A stretch of 57,004 bases of DNA from Pseudanabaena cinerea FACHB-1277 (GTDB lineage Bacteria; Cyanobacteriota; Cyanobacteriia; Pseudanabaenales; Pseudanabaenaceae): positions 1 through 57,004 of the forward strand of contig NZ_JACJPY010000019.1 in the NCBI RefSeq assembly GCF_014696345.1, read 5' to 3'. Shown piece after piece: positions 34,448 to 42,585 of the stretch (its first letter is position 1; each line of letters opens with the position of its first letter). Under the pieces are notes generated by a model, which saw nothing but the letters and a program-made list of their open reading frames with translations, was not told the origin of the DNA and made no database searches. The translations under genes were made by a program, and so were the position numbers.

Positions 34448-34480
34448 TAGGATGTGCGGCGCGAAGCGCCGCACATCCTA
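34448..34480 (-). terminator. Strong hairpin between the mercuric-reductase-like gene and arsM
   Basis: A perfect 15-bp GC-rich stem (TAGGATGTGCGGCGC / GCGCCGCACATCCTA) with a GAA loop. It lies just past the stop of the reductase gene (34485), reading leftwards, and 19 bp before the arsM start. It may end reductase transcription or attenuate read-through into arsM. Confidence 0.75.
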
Positions 34481-34484
34481 GAAA

Positions 34485-36074
34485 TTAGAACAGTGACAAC
34501 TTGGATAATAACTTTAAAAACGATTGGGTGCGTGGGGTTAGTAAGGTTTTGCGGTAGGCATCGGCGGCTTTTTTGATGGCATCGGCTTGGGTGGGATAGC
34601 TATGAATCACCGAAGATAAAGTGCTTAAGCCCTGCTTAGCCACGATCGCCAAACTAATTTCGCTAATCATTTCGCCAGCATGACGCGCCACGATCGTTGC
34701 CCCTAAAATGCGATCAATGCCCTTTTGATGCAAAATTTTCACAAAGCCATCGGTTTCACCATCAAAAATAGCGCGATCAACCGCCCTAAAATCAATCTTG
34801 ATCTCATTGGTTTCTAGCCCCTTTGCCTTAGCTTCCGCCGCATACATCCCCACATGGGCAATTTCAGGATCGGTAAAAGTTACCCAAGGCATTACCAAAT
34901 TGCTCAGTTTGCTTTTGCCCAGCCCAAAGGGGGCAAATAGGGCGTTTTTGATCACAATTCGCGCCGCCGCGTCCGCCGCATGGGTAAATTTCCAATCCAT
35001 GCAAATGTCACCCGCCGCGAAAATATGGGGATTGCTAGTTTGCAAATAATCATTGACGATCACGCCGCGCCGCCGATCATACTCAACTGCCGCCGCCTCT
35101 AGGTTCAAGCCTTCTACATTAGGCGATCGCCCCGCACCCAATAAAATTTCGTCAACAGTAATACTGCCACTACCCCCCTTTTGAATGCCATTTTGAATAC
35201 CATTTTGTTGATAATGGAGAACCTTACCCGTTTCTCCCTGCTCCACCCGTTCTAACTGCACATTCAGCAAGAGATTAACGCCATCCTGCTGTAACTGCTG
35301 CTGAATAATCGCCGCCGCCTCAGCATCTTCCCGATCCAAAAGATGATCATTTTTATGAATTAACGTAACAGCACAGCCCAAACGCTGAAAGGCTTGCGCC
35401 AACTCACAGCCGATCGGTCCACCACCAATCACGGCTAACCTTTGCGGACACTCTGTCAAAGAAAATACGGTTTCATTGGTCAGATATCCTACCGCCTCTA
35501 AGCCCTGTAGCTGCGGACGCGCCGCCCTTGCACCCGTGGCGATCGCCGCCCGCTTAAACCGCAAGCACTTACCATTCACCATCACCTTTTGGCGATCCAC
35601 AAACTGCGCTGCCCCTAAAAATACATCCACACCCAAATTGCGAAACCGCGCTGCCGAGTCATGATGGCTAATGCCTGCACGGATACGCCGCATTCTTGCC
35701 ATCACCGCCGCAAAGTCAATGGCGATCGGCTCAGGGGCATGAATGCCAAAGTCTGCCGCCCCGTGCATATCCGCCACCACCCGCGCCGAACGGATCACAG
35801 ATTTAGAAGGCACACAGCCCACGTTCAGGCAATCGCCCCCCATGAGGTTTTTTTCAATCAATGCCACCTTTAAACCTAGCCCCAACCCCGCCGCTCCTGC
35901 GGCAATCACTAGCCCTGCGGTTCCTGCCCCAATTACCACCAGGTCATAGCATGGCGCAGGTTCAGGATCTACCCAATCTAAAGGATGCACATGAGCCAGC
36001 AGGGACTGGTTATATTCATCCATCGGTTGCAGCATTGCTGCATACTCATGGGAATCAGATGGGGCGTTATTCAT
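34485..36074 (-). CDS. Mercuric-reductase-like FAD disulfide oxidoreductase
   Basis: A 529-aa class I pyridine nucleotide-disulfide reductase. YDLVVIGAGTAGLVIAAG binds FAD, GGDCLNVGCVPSKSVIRSA holds the redox-active C-x4-C, RLAVIGGGPIGCELAQAFQR binds NAD(P)H, and HIFAAGDICMDWKFTHAADA is the second FAD contact. Near the C terminus HSYPTQADAI replaces the catalytic H-P-x-x-x-E-type pair with His and Asp. There is no N-terminal HMA domain, nor the C-terminal Cys pair of true MerA, so real mercury reduction is unlikely. The ~45-residue N-terminal lead is usual for cyanobacterial homologues. Its position before arsM suggests a metalloid or thiol redox role. Confidence 0.82.
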   Translation of the reverse strand: MNNAPSDSHEYAAMLQPMDEYNQSLLAHVHPLDWVDPEPAPCYDLVVIGAGTAGLVIAAGAAGLGLGLKVALIEKNLMGGDCLNVGCVPSKSVIRSARVVADMHGAADFGIHAPEPIAIDFAAVMARMRRIRAGISHHDSAARFRNLGVDVFLGAAQFVDRQKVMVNGKCLRFKRAAIATGARAARPQLQGLEAVGYLTNETVFSLTECPQRLAVIGGGPIGCELAQAFQRLGCAVTLIHKNDHLLDREDAEAAAIIQQQLQQDGVNLLLNVQLERVEQGETGKVLHYQQNGIQNGIQKGGSGSITVDEILLGAGRSPNVEGLNLEAAAVEYDRRRGVIVNDYLQTSNPHIFAAGDICMDWKFTHAADAAARIVIKNALFAPFGLGKSKLSNLVMPWVTFTDPEIAHVGMYAAEAKAKGLETNEIKIDFRAVDRAIFDGETDGFVKILHQKGIDRILGATIVARHAGEMISEISLAIVAKQGLSTLSSVIHSYPTQADAIKKAADAYRKTLLTPRTQSFLKLLSKLSLF

Positions 36075-36336
36075 GGCAGTTATTACTTTGCAGAAGGCTG
36101 GGAAGAATTAATTGCTATGGCTTTCCCCATTGCCTTTTATTCTATAGCAAGTACGAATCCAGCAAACCAACAGCAACTTAAATGTGATCGAATGTGATTG
36201 CGATCGCATCAAACTAGCGATATGACACCACCCTCACCCTGATAACAATCACCTTCTAGACAGACAGCTATCACCACTCTCAGTCTTCAGTAAGAAGACA
36301 CTATTAGCTGTAGATATTTGTGGAAATGAAACAATC

Positions 36337-36594
36337 ATGAGCCGTCAAAGTGTAATCAGGGATTTAGTCAACCGTGCCTTAATCATCAAGAGCCTTACCC
36401 CAGAGCTAGAAGGTATGATCAATAGCCAATTGTCGGCACAGGGCTATATCAGCGATAATGATTATGAGGCATTGGAATATTTGATGCAGGCGGTCGATCA
36501 AGGCAAGGTGCGTCAAACTGCTTCAAGCCATTTGCAAGCGAGTGAGCCTCAAGAACTTGTGTACAGTTATTTACCGATCAATGAGAAAGACTAA
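36337..36594 (+). CDS. Small conserved cyanobacterial protein
   Basis: An 85-aa acidic helical protein with SLTPELEGMINSQLSAQGYI and SDNDYEALEYLMQAVDQGKV, a pattern I recognise as common in small cyanobacterial proteins of unknown function. It is intact and has its own upstream region (36075-36336), where the leftward reductase promoter must also lie. Confidence 0.65.
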   Translation: MSRQSVIRDLVNRALIIKSLTPELEGMINSQLSAQGYISDNDYEALEYLMQAVDQGKVRQTASSHLQASEPQELVYSYLPINEKD

Positions 36595-36636
36595 GTAACT
36601 AAATACTGTGTAATAAATTACGAAGCTCAAAGCTTA

Positions 36637-36714
36637 AACCCGTTTCAACGGGTTGATTGTAGAAGTGTTTCAGTATGCTTTAGCTTTCAGCCAAGAATTT
36701 TAGTTCTTGGCTGA
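36637..36714. repeat. Paired intergenic hairpins
   Basis: Two hairpins lie 32 bp apart: AACCCGTT-TC-AACGGGTT (36637-36654) and TCAGCCAAGAA-TTTTAG-TTCTTGGCTGA (36687-36714). Such doublets resemble subterminal hairpins of IS200/IS605-type elements or their short derivatives, but no tnpA or tnpB is present. They may also act as terminator of the small gene at 36337. Confidence 0.55.
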
Positions 36715-36867
36715 TTTGCGTAACTCCTAAGATATAAACATTGGCATCTTCTTGAAAATAGCTATCCAAGGGTACAAATATTTTTGCTATATCAGCTACA
36801 GTCATGTGTTCAGCGATCGCTGAAAATATAAGCTTAATGTCCTAATCAATGAATTAACGATCAGCCA

Positions 36868-38562
36868 ATGAAACCCCGCATAATCGTCTGTGGTCTAGAC
36901 CGAACGGGTTTTAAGATCTTGAGCCTGCTCAGACAGCAAGGCTGTTTGGTAGTGGGTATTCATGATCGCCCAATTCATCAAGACAAGGTGGAGATTATCA
37001 TTGGTGACTTGGGCGCAGCCGAGACTTTAATTGCCGCAGGGATTAGGGATGCTCAAACCTTGATATTAGCGGGGGCAGACGAAGCGCGGAATTTGACGAT
37101 CTTGATGCAGGCGCGGGTATTAAATCCCCATGTCAGAATTATTAATCGGTTGTTTAACTCCAGTTTGGGCATAAGGCTAGATCTAACCTTGCCGAATCAC
37201 TTGACAATGAGTGTGGCGGCATTGGCGGCTCCTGTGTTTGCTTTTAGTGCTATGGGTAGTCAGGCGATCGGGCAGTTGCGCCTATTTAATCAAACTTGGC
37301 CTATCCACGAAGAATATATTGATGATCATCATCCTTGGTTTGGTAAGTCCCTATCGGATTTTTGGGAAGATCGCTCAAGAATGTTGATCTATTACCTGCC
37401 CTACGATGAGAGCCACGTGGATCTAGTCAGTGCCGTACTAGATGGACGTAAATTGCAAAGGGGCGATCGCCTATTACTTGGCACACAGCCTAGTATCCGT
37501 ACCGCTTCGCGCCCCATTTTCCAAAAAATCTCCAAGCTATTTATGGGATTTCGCCATTTCCATGTCCATGGGAGATCGGTACTATTCACTTCGATCGCCT
37601 TATTGTCAACCATATTTTCGGCAACGGTTGTCTATACTAGCCTCCAAAAAAACATATCCCTCACCGATGCGCTCTATTTTGCAGTGGGAATGATTACGGG
37701 GGCAGGGGGCAATGAGCAGGTAGTTGAGCATTCTTCCAACAGTATTAAATTGTTCACAATTGTGATGATGCTGATCGGTACGGCTGTGATTGGCATTTTT
37801 TATGCGATTTTGAATGATTTTATTTTGGGTTCGCGATTACGCAATTTTTGGGACGCGGCGCGAGTGCCTCAACGTAATCATATTATTGTCTGCGGTTTGG
37901 GCAGTATTGGCGTGCAGACAGCTTTACAACTGGTGAGCTATGGCTATGAGGTGCTAGTGATTGAACGGGATGCGGATAATCGCTTTTTGGAAACCGTGCG
38001 ATCGCAAAATATCCCTGTACTACATGGTGATGCCAGCCTGCCCACCACCCTCAAAGCCGCCAATATTGAGAAGGCGGAATGTCTATTGGCATTGACTAGC
38101 AATGACACTGCTAATTTAGAAATTGCCCTCAATGCTAAGGGAATTGCACCACGCTGTCGGGTAATCGTGCGCTATGACGATCCTTACTATGCGACGATGG
38201 CACAAGAGGTCTTTGATTTTGAGGCAGTGCTAAGTCCTCCCGAAATTGCCGCCCCTGCCTTTGCCTCTTCTGCCCTCGGCGGTAGGATTTTGGGCAATGG
38301 TATTGTTGCTGATAGTCTATGGGTAGCGATCGCCACAATGATTACCCCCAATCATCCCTTTTGCGGTAAGCCTGTCAGCGAAGCTTCTAAAAGTGCAGAC
38401 TTTGTGCCGCTTTATATTGAGACTGCCAGTCAAACCATTCATGGCTGGAATCTGCTAGAAGCGTCCTTAAGTGCGGGGGATATTTTGTATTTAACGATGC
38501 CTGCGAGTAAGTTAGAGCAGTTATGGCGGGTCGCGCCTTTTCAGGTGGCGATCCCAAGTTAA
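36868..38562 (+). CDS. TrkA/RCK-type channel-like protein with two NAD-binding domains
   Basis: A 564-aa protein. It starts with a TrkA-N-like Rossmann fold (RIIVCGLDRTGFKILSLLRQ), has a central two-helix membrane unit (~230-310: SIALLSTIFSATVVYTSL...IVMMLIGTAVIGIFYAILND) with a P-loop-like FAVGMITGAGGNEQ, and then a second, canonical Rossmann/RCK domain (HIIVCGLGSIGVQTALQLVS) plus C-terminal regulatory part. This order is typical of potassium channel-like TrkA proteins in cyanobacteria. The selectivity-filter position lacks the T-x-G-Y-G signature, and the first Rossmann loop deviates from G-x-G-x-x-G, so potassium selectivity is uncertain. Confidence 0.78.
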   Translation: MKPRIIVCGLDRTGFKILSLLRQQGCLVVGIHDRPIHQDKVEIIIGDLGAAETLIAAGIRDAQTLILAGADEARNLTILMQARVLNPHVRIINRLFNSSLGIRLDLTLPNHLTMSVAALAAPVFAFSAMGSQAIGQLRLFNQTWPIHEEYIDDHHPWFGKSLSDFWEDRSRMLIYYLPYDESHVDLVSAVLDGRKLQRGDRLLLGTQPSIRTASRPIFQKISKLFMGFRHFHVHGRSVLFTSIALLSTIFSATVVYTSLQKNISLTDALYFAVGMITGAGGNEQVVEHSSNSIKLFTIVMMLIGTAVIGIFYAILNDFILGSRLRNFWDAARVPQRNHIIVCGLGSIGVQTALQLVSYGYEVLVIERDADNRFLETVRSQNIPVLHGDASLPTTLKAANIEKAECLLALTSNDTANLEIALNAKGIAPRCRVIVRYDDPYYATMAQEVFDFEAVLSPPEIAAPAFASSALGGRILGNGIVADSLWVAIATMITPNHPFCGKPVSEASKSADFVPLYIETASQTIHGWNLLEASLSAGDILYLTMPASKLEQLWRVAPFQVAIPS

Positions 38563-38600
38563 GATAGGGTTAGTTGCTGATGATGGAAAAGGGTAAGAAT

Positions 38601-40937
38601 TTACGCCAATTGGCTCAGCCGAGTTAGCCATTTTTGCAAGTGGCTGGGAACAGTGGTGAAGTGTATATAAATTTTCTGGTCAGTTTTACCTAAGCCCTCG
38701 GTCGCAACCTCTAAGTTGTTGAACAGTTGCTGATTATTGAGAACCTTGGCATAAATGTCACCTTCCCGATCGCCTTCTTGATTGCCTTCTTGATTATCTG
38801 CTAGAGATGCAGACTGCCAATAGTGAGCGGGAACTTGAAAATGCACTTTCAGATTCATCAGCGATGTTATGGGTTGGGATACTGACATTTCTGCACCATG
38901 CAATGACAGCCGCCAGATTTCACCGTTGAGAATATCAGTACCAAGGTGTTTTTCTTCTAGAATGCGATAGGTGACAGGAATCGGCACTTCTAAATTGGTT
39001 AAGGATTCACCGATCGCTGGCAGTTCTAAATCATAATTACCGCCGATGCCATAGATGTCGTAAATCGAAATTGGTTGGGATACGCCCTTTGGTTCCACTT
39101 CCATTGAGCCATTGGTTTTGGCGATATCGGCAATTTCGGCATAGGTGCTTTCCGAAATGAGAATTTGTCCGCCGACGGTGTAGGACTCGATGCGAGCAGT
39201 GAGATTGACATGGTTGCCAACGACAGCATACTTAGCGCGAGATTGAGAACCAATATTGCCTGCAACGACTTCCCCTGTGTTGATGCCAATGCCCATAGCG
39301 ATCTCAGGCAGCCCCATTTGCCCTAATTTCTGATTGACCGCTCGCATCGATAATTGCATGGCGATCGCGCTGGCGACAGCCCTTGCCGCATCATCTGCAC
39401 GGTAAATTGGCGCACCAAATAGAACTAAAATCGCATCGCCGATAAATTCATCGATTGTGCCTTCATAGGGGGCGATCGCTTCGGTCATTGTTCCGAGAAA
39501 TACATTGAGAATATCGACCACCTTTTCGGGCGGCATCTTCTCAGATATTGTCGAAAAGCCGCGCAGGTCACACATGAGGATCGTCACTTTGCGCCGATCG
39601 CCCCCTAATTGCAAACCTTCGGGCGTTTCCAATAGGCTCTTAACCACGGCATCGGTGAGATAGCGACTGAAATAGGTACGGATTTGGGCGGCGGTAATGG
39701 CGAGATAGCTAGTGACGATCGCCCCGCCCCCAATGAAAGCGATCGCGGCAGGGACAAAGGGCAACCACCAGCCATAATGCAAAGCTATCAAGCAAGTGAC
39801 AAATAGCCCACTGCCCAAGAGCAATGCACTCAGAGATCGTAGCAATAGTACTAATAACTCGCGATCCTTAGTTTGGACATTGCGCCATTGCCAAATCAAA
39901 ATCGCACCCACCAAAGACCAGCTAAAAATCCATAACCATTCCCAAGGCTCTTGCCATGTTTGAATTGTGGGGCGATCGTCAATCGTGCTACTGAGGATAT
40001 GGCTAATAATTTGCGAATGTACTTCCACCCCCGCCGTAAAAATCCGAGTACTGCCCAGACCGCTATCGAGGGGCGTAAAAAACCAATCCCGCAAACTCAC
40101 CGCCGTCACGCCGATCATCACAATGCGATCGCGAAATAAGTCAGGGGCAACCTTACCCATCAGCACATCCGCCATGCGTACTGTGCGATAACCACTAGGC
40201 GATCGGCGATAATTGATGATGAACTGATGTCCTCCTGCATCAACTTGACTATAGCCGCCAGCATGGGGCTGTAACCTTGGTGGATTTAATGCCTGTTCAT
40301 TTTTGAGGATTTTTTCACCATCCAGATACAGCAGAGCTAACTGCAAGCCAAAACTTAAATAGCTGTCGCCATTGGGCTGTCTAATTGACAGAAAGCCACG
40401 TCTAACCCGCCCATCGGCATCAAGGGGTAGATTTACTGCGCCCACCTGTCCTAACTCCGCGAGGGCAGGTGGCGACTTAATGTTAGAACTGGCGATGGCA
40501 AAGTTAGAATCCACTAAATCTGCTGTTTTGGTTGCGCCGATCAAATTGGGCGTAGTTTTAAATAATTGGGTTAACTGAGCATTGCCTTTACCCATTGGTT
40601 GATCGCGCACTAGGTCTAAGCCGATCGCCCTTGGTTCTTGCTGCTTGACCCGTTGCAAAAGGTTAGCCAACAACGCATCGTCAATGGGCCAAGTATATTG
40701 CCGAATATCAGCCTCATCAACGCCGATAATCACGATGCGGTTGTCCTCTGGCTCAGGCGATCGCCACCGAAAAAACTGATCGAGCATTGCTAGTTCCCAA
40801 GACTCCAGCCCTCCCACCAATCGCAACCCAATTACTACAATTGAGATAGTTGGCGCAGCGATCGCGATGCCGCGCCATTTCCAGAGGGCAGTTTTTAAAT
40901 ATTTGGCATATTTTGATGGTGACATCTGGCAGTCCAT
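38601..40937 (-). CDS. CHASE2-domain class III nucleotide cyclase with C-terminal PilZ-like domain
   Basis: A 778-aa membrane receptor cyclase. A first helix (~20-45) precedes an extracytoplasmic CHASE2 domain (~45-350: IVIIGVDEADIRQYTWPIDD, GKGNAQLTQLFKTTPNLIGA). Three helices follow (~350-430), then the cyclase domain (~445-640) with metal aspartates in MCDLRGFSTIS and DEFIGDAILVLFG and the transition-state Asn/Arg in GNHVNLTARIES. The substrate-selecting Lys of adenylate cyclases is Glu here (IDEFIGD), and the second selecting position is Ala (KYAVVGN). The tail (~650-778: GEIWRLSLHGAEMSVSQPIT) resembles a PilZ-type fold. It lies 76 bp downstream of the DUF928 gene on the same strand. Confidence 0.85.
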   Translation of the reverse strand: MDCQMSPSKYAKYLKTALWKWRGIAIAAPTISIVVIGLRLVGGLESWELAMLDQFFRWRSPEPEDNRIVIIGVDEADIRQYTWPIDDALLANLLQRVKQQEPRAIGLDLVRDQPMGKGNAQLTQLFKTTPNLIGATKTADLVDSNFAIASSNIKSPPALAELGQVGAVNLPLDADGRVRRGFLSIRQPNGDSYLSFGLQLALLYLDGEKILKNEQALNPPRLQPHAGGYSQVDAGGHQFIINYRRSPSGYRTVRMADVLMGKVAPDLFRDRIVMIGVTAVSLRDWFFTPLDSGLGSTRIFTAGVEVHSQIISHILSSTIDDRPTIQTWQEPWEWLWIFSWSLVGAILIWQWRNVQTKDRELLVLLLRSLSALLLGSGLFVTCLIALHYGWWLPFVPAAIAFIGGGAIVTSYLAITAAQIRTYFSRYLTDAVVKSLLETPEGLQLGGDRRKVTILMCDLRGFSTISEKMPPEKVVDILNVFLGTMTEAIAPYEGTIDEFIGDAILVLFGAPIYRADDAARAVASAIAMQLSMRAVNQKLGQMGLPEIAMGIGINTGEVVAGNIGSQSRAKYAVVGNHVNLTARIESYTVGGQILISESTYAEIADIAKTNGSMEVEPKGVSQPISIYDIYGIGGNYDLELPAIGESLTNLEVPIPVTYRILEEKHLGTDILNGEIWRLSLHGAEMSVSQPITSLMNLKVHFQVPAHYWQSASLADNQEGNQEGDREGDIYAKVLNNQQLFNNLEVATEGLGKTDQKIYIHFTTVPSHLQKWLTRLSQLA

Positions 40938-41013
40938 ATAACTTTAGCGAAGCTACCCAATTCCCAATGAAAAGCTAGGCATTGGAAAAGGCGACTTTTA
41001 AGTCTTGTGGGTT

Positions 41014-41796
41014 CTAATATGTGTCTAGTTTATTGGTGGGAAGAGGCGAGTTCTGTGGGGGAGTTTCTCTAATTTGTGAAACAAAGGTAAAGGGTAGTAC
41101 CCGATCAAGACTAGCGGCTTTTAAGAGTTCTTGCCACTCACTCAAAACCTCAGCATTTTGCGGTAAAGCCACCTGTGCCTCTGCCAAGGTTTGCACAGCC
41201 TCAAACCAAATGCCTGATGATGCCAAGAGTGCTGCTCGATCTAGCGGATGAGACATAGTGGCTAACTTAGCTGTCACCTTGCTGTCTAGCGCGACCCTCT
41301 GAAATGATCCATACACAGACTGACTGCCATAACCAATTGGCACACTAAATTGCCATGAATATTTTTTATTGAGTTCTAGTTTGGGAGCATCGTCAGGCAA
41401 CCTAAAAGCAATCAAGCCTGCATCATTGCTAATTTTAAATTTAGTTTTATAAATGCGTTTGCGCTGAATAGCAGTGCCATTGTCTTCGTCAAGGCTAAAA
41501 TAGGCAAAGCCACTAGTCTTCGGTACTAGGAAGTATATTGTGGGACGCTCTGCCAAGGACTGAGGCAGTGGGGCATCTTGCACCTTTAGGTTTGGCAAGA
41601 GCGCAATTAAGCAACTACCAGGCGCATCACAAGCACTGCGGGTCGCTCCTGGTACTGATACTTTTGGGGCATCCAAATTGCTCGGTGGGATATATCTGAC
41701 CCTGCGCCCTTGGGCTAGGGCAGATTGTGCGGTGATTAGCGGTAAAGCAATGAGGGCGCTAATCGTAAGCTGCATAAATCTTTTTTGAGAAACCAT
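41014..41796 (-). CDS. DUF928 family exported protein
   Basis: A 260-aa protein with a signal peptide (MVSQKRFMQLTISALIALPL...QSALA). The mature part contains the DUF928 blocks RPTIYFLVPKTSGFAYFSLD and KYSWQFSVPIGYGSQSVYGS. The family is common in cyanobacteria and often sits beside CHASE2 sensors, suggesting an extracytoplasmic accessory to the sensor (inference). I chose ATG 41796, because the longer form from 41850 has a hydrophilic lead that does not fit a signal peptide. A helical tail carries a TPR-like segment (IWFEAVQTLAEAQVALPQNA). Confidence 0.8.
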   Translation of the reverse strand: MVSQKRFMQLTISALIALPLITAQSALAQGRRVRYIPPSNLDAPKVSVPGATRSACDAPGSCLIALLPNLKVQDAPLPQSLAERPTIYFLVPKTSGFAYFSLDEDNGTAIQRKRIYKTKFKISNDAGLIAFRLPDDAPKLELNKKYSWQFSVPIGYGSQSVYGSFQRVALDSKVTAKLATMSHPLDRAALLASSGIWFEAVQTLAEAQVALPQNAEVLSEWQELLKAASLDRVLPFTFVSQIRETPPQNSPLPTNKLDTY

Positions 41797-42289
41797 AGGG
41801 CGATCGCCTCCAGTAAATTTAGTTGAAAACATAGGATCTAGAAAAAACAAAAAAACTAGAAAACACTAGAAAACCCCAACAATAGCTCCTTGAACTATAT
41901 GAAGATACAGGGGCTGAGATCCCCGACTATTTGAATATTGAGAGAATTTACTGACTTAGTTGACTGTCTCGGCATATGTATTATTGATTCTCTATCATAA
42001 GAATGCTGTACTTTAGAAAAAGTTTCTACCGACATAACACTTAGACATAACCCTTAATTGATATTCGCTAATTACCGAAATTGCTATGAGTGATCAGAGG
42101 TAAGGAGTACAGAAGTATTTTTGAAAGTGTCGCGAAGCAATGCTTTCAAAAATACTTCTAGGCTTGTAATCAGCGCAAAGGGCTGTAATTTGCAAATTCA
42201 CCTCAAAAGTCGGGGATCTTAACCTTGATATAGAGCGATATAATTTTGCATAAATGTATAAATCTCTAAATCGCAATCAATTAAAAACT
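41797..42289. other. Intergenic region between the DUF928 gene and petN
   Basis: About 490 bp. It holds divergent promoters, the hairpin at 42111-42159 and, directly after it, an 18-bp motif (AATCAGCGCAAAGGGCTG, 42168-42185) that also occurs at 15688-15705. No ORF looks real. The petN promoter is expected in the last 100 bp. Confidence 0.6.
42111..42159. repeat. Extragenic palindrome
   Basis: A perfect 17-bp stem (AGAAGTATTTTTGAAAG / CTTTCAAAAATACTTCT) around TGTCGCGAAGCAATG. The core TTTGAAAGTGTCGC is shared with the hairpin after terC and partly with that at 52716-52758, so the three form a small family. Confidence 0.8.
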
Positions 42290-42379
42290 ATGGATATCCT
42301 TTCACTCGGTTGGTTTGGCTTGTTGGGAATGTTTACCCTGTCGATCGCTTTTGTCGTATGGGGACGCAACGGTTTATAA
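42290..42379 (+). CDS. petN: Cytochrome b6-f complex subunit PetN
   Basis: A 29-aa single-helix protein, [20 protein letters not shown] followed by FVVWGRNGL. The MDIL start and VVWGRNG(L/F) end are diagnostic of PetN, a small subunit needed for stability of the thylakoid cytochrome b6-f complex in photosynthetic electron transport. Length is exactly the family's. A strong terminator follows 7 bp after the stop. Confidence 0.95.
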   Translation: MDILSLGWFGLLGMFTLSIAFVVWGRNGL

Positions 42380-42386
42380 GCTCAAG

Positions 42387-42435
42387 CTAACACCAAAACC
42401 AGACATAGCAATGCTGTCGCTGGTTTTGGTGTTAG
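42387..42435 (+). terminator. Terminator of petN
   Basis: A perfect 16-bp stem (CTAACACCAAAACCAG / CTGGTTTTGGTGTTAG) encloses a smaller GACATAGCAATGCTGTC hairpin-like loop. It begins 7 bp after the petN stop. No long T run follows, so part of its role may be transcript stability. Confidence 0.75.
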
Positions 42436-42456
42436 ACCGCAACCATCACAAAAATC

Positions 42457-42585
42457 ATGTCAGAAGCAATTATTTTTAATACTTTTTTCTGGTTAGCCAT
42501 CGTCCTCATGGCGATCGCCACTAGCGGCATCGGCTATCTCACTTACTTGGAATGGCAAGATCGTCGGCGGCGAGGAAAAAGTTAA
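42457..42585 (+). CDS. 42-aa single-helix membrane protein
   Basis: The frame encodes [40 protein letters not shown] and KS. It has one hydrophobic helix followed by an acidic-basic tail, the size and layout of small thylakoid-complex subunits. I cannot name it. It lies between petN and ribBA, 22 bp after the petN terminator. Its last 47 bp overlap the 3' end of ribBA on the opposite strand. Confidence 0.65.
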   Translation: MSEAIIFNTFFWLAIVLMAIATSGIGYLTYLEWQDRRRRGKS

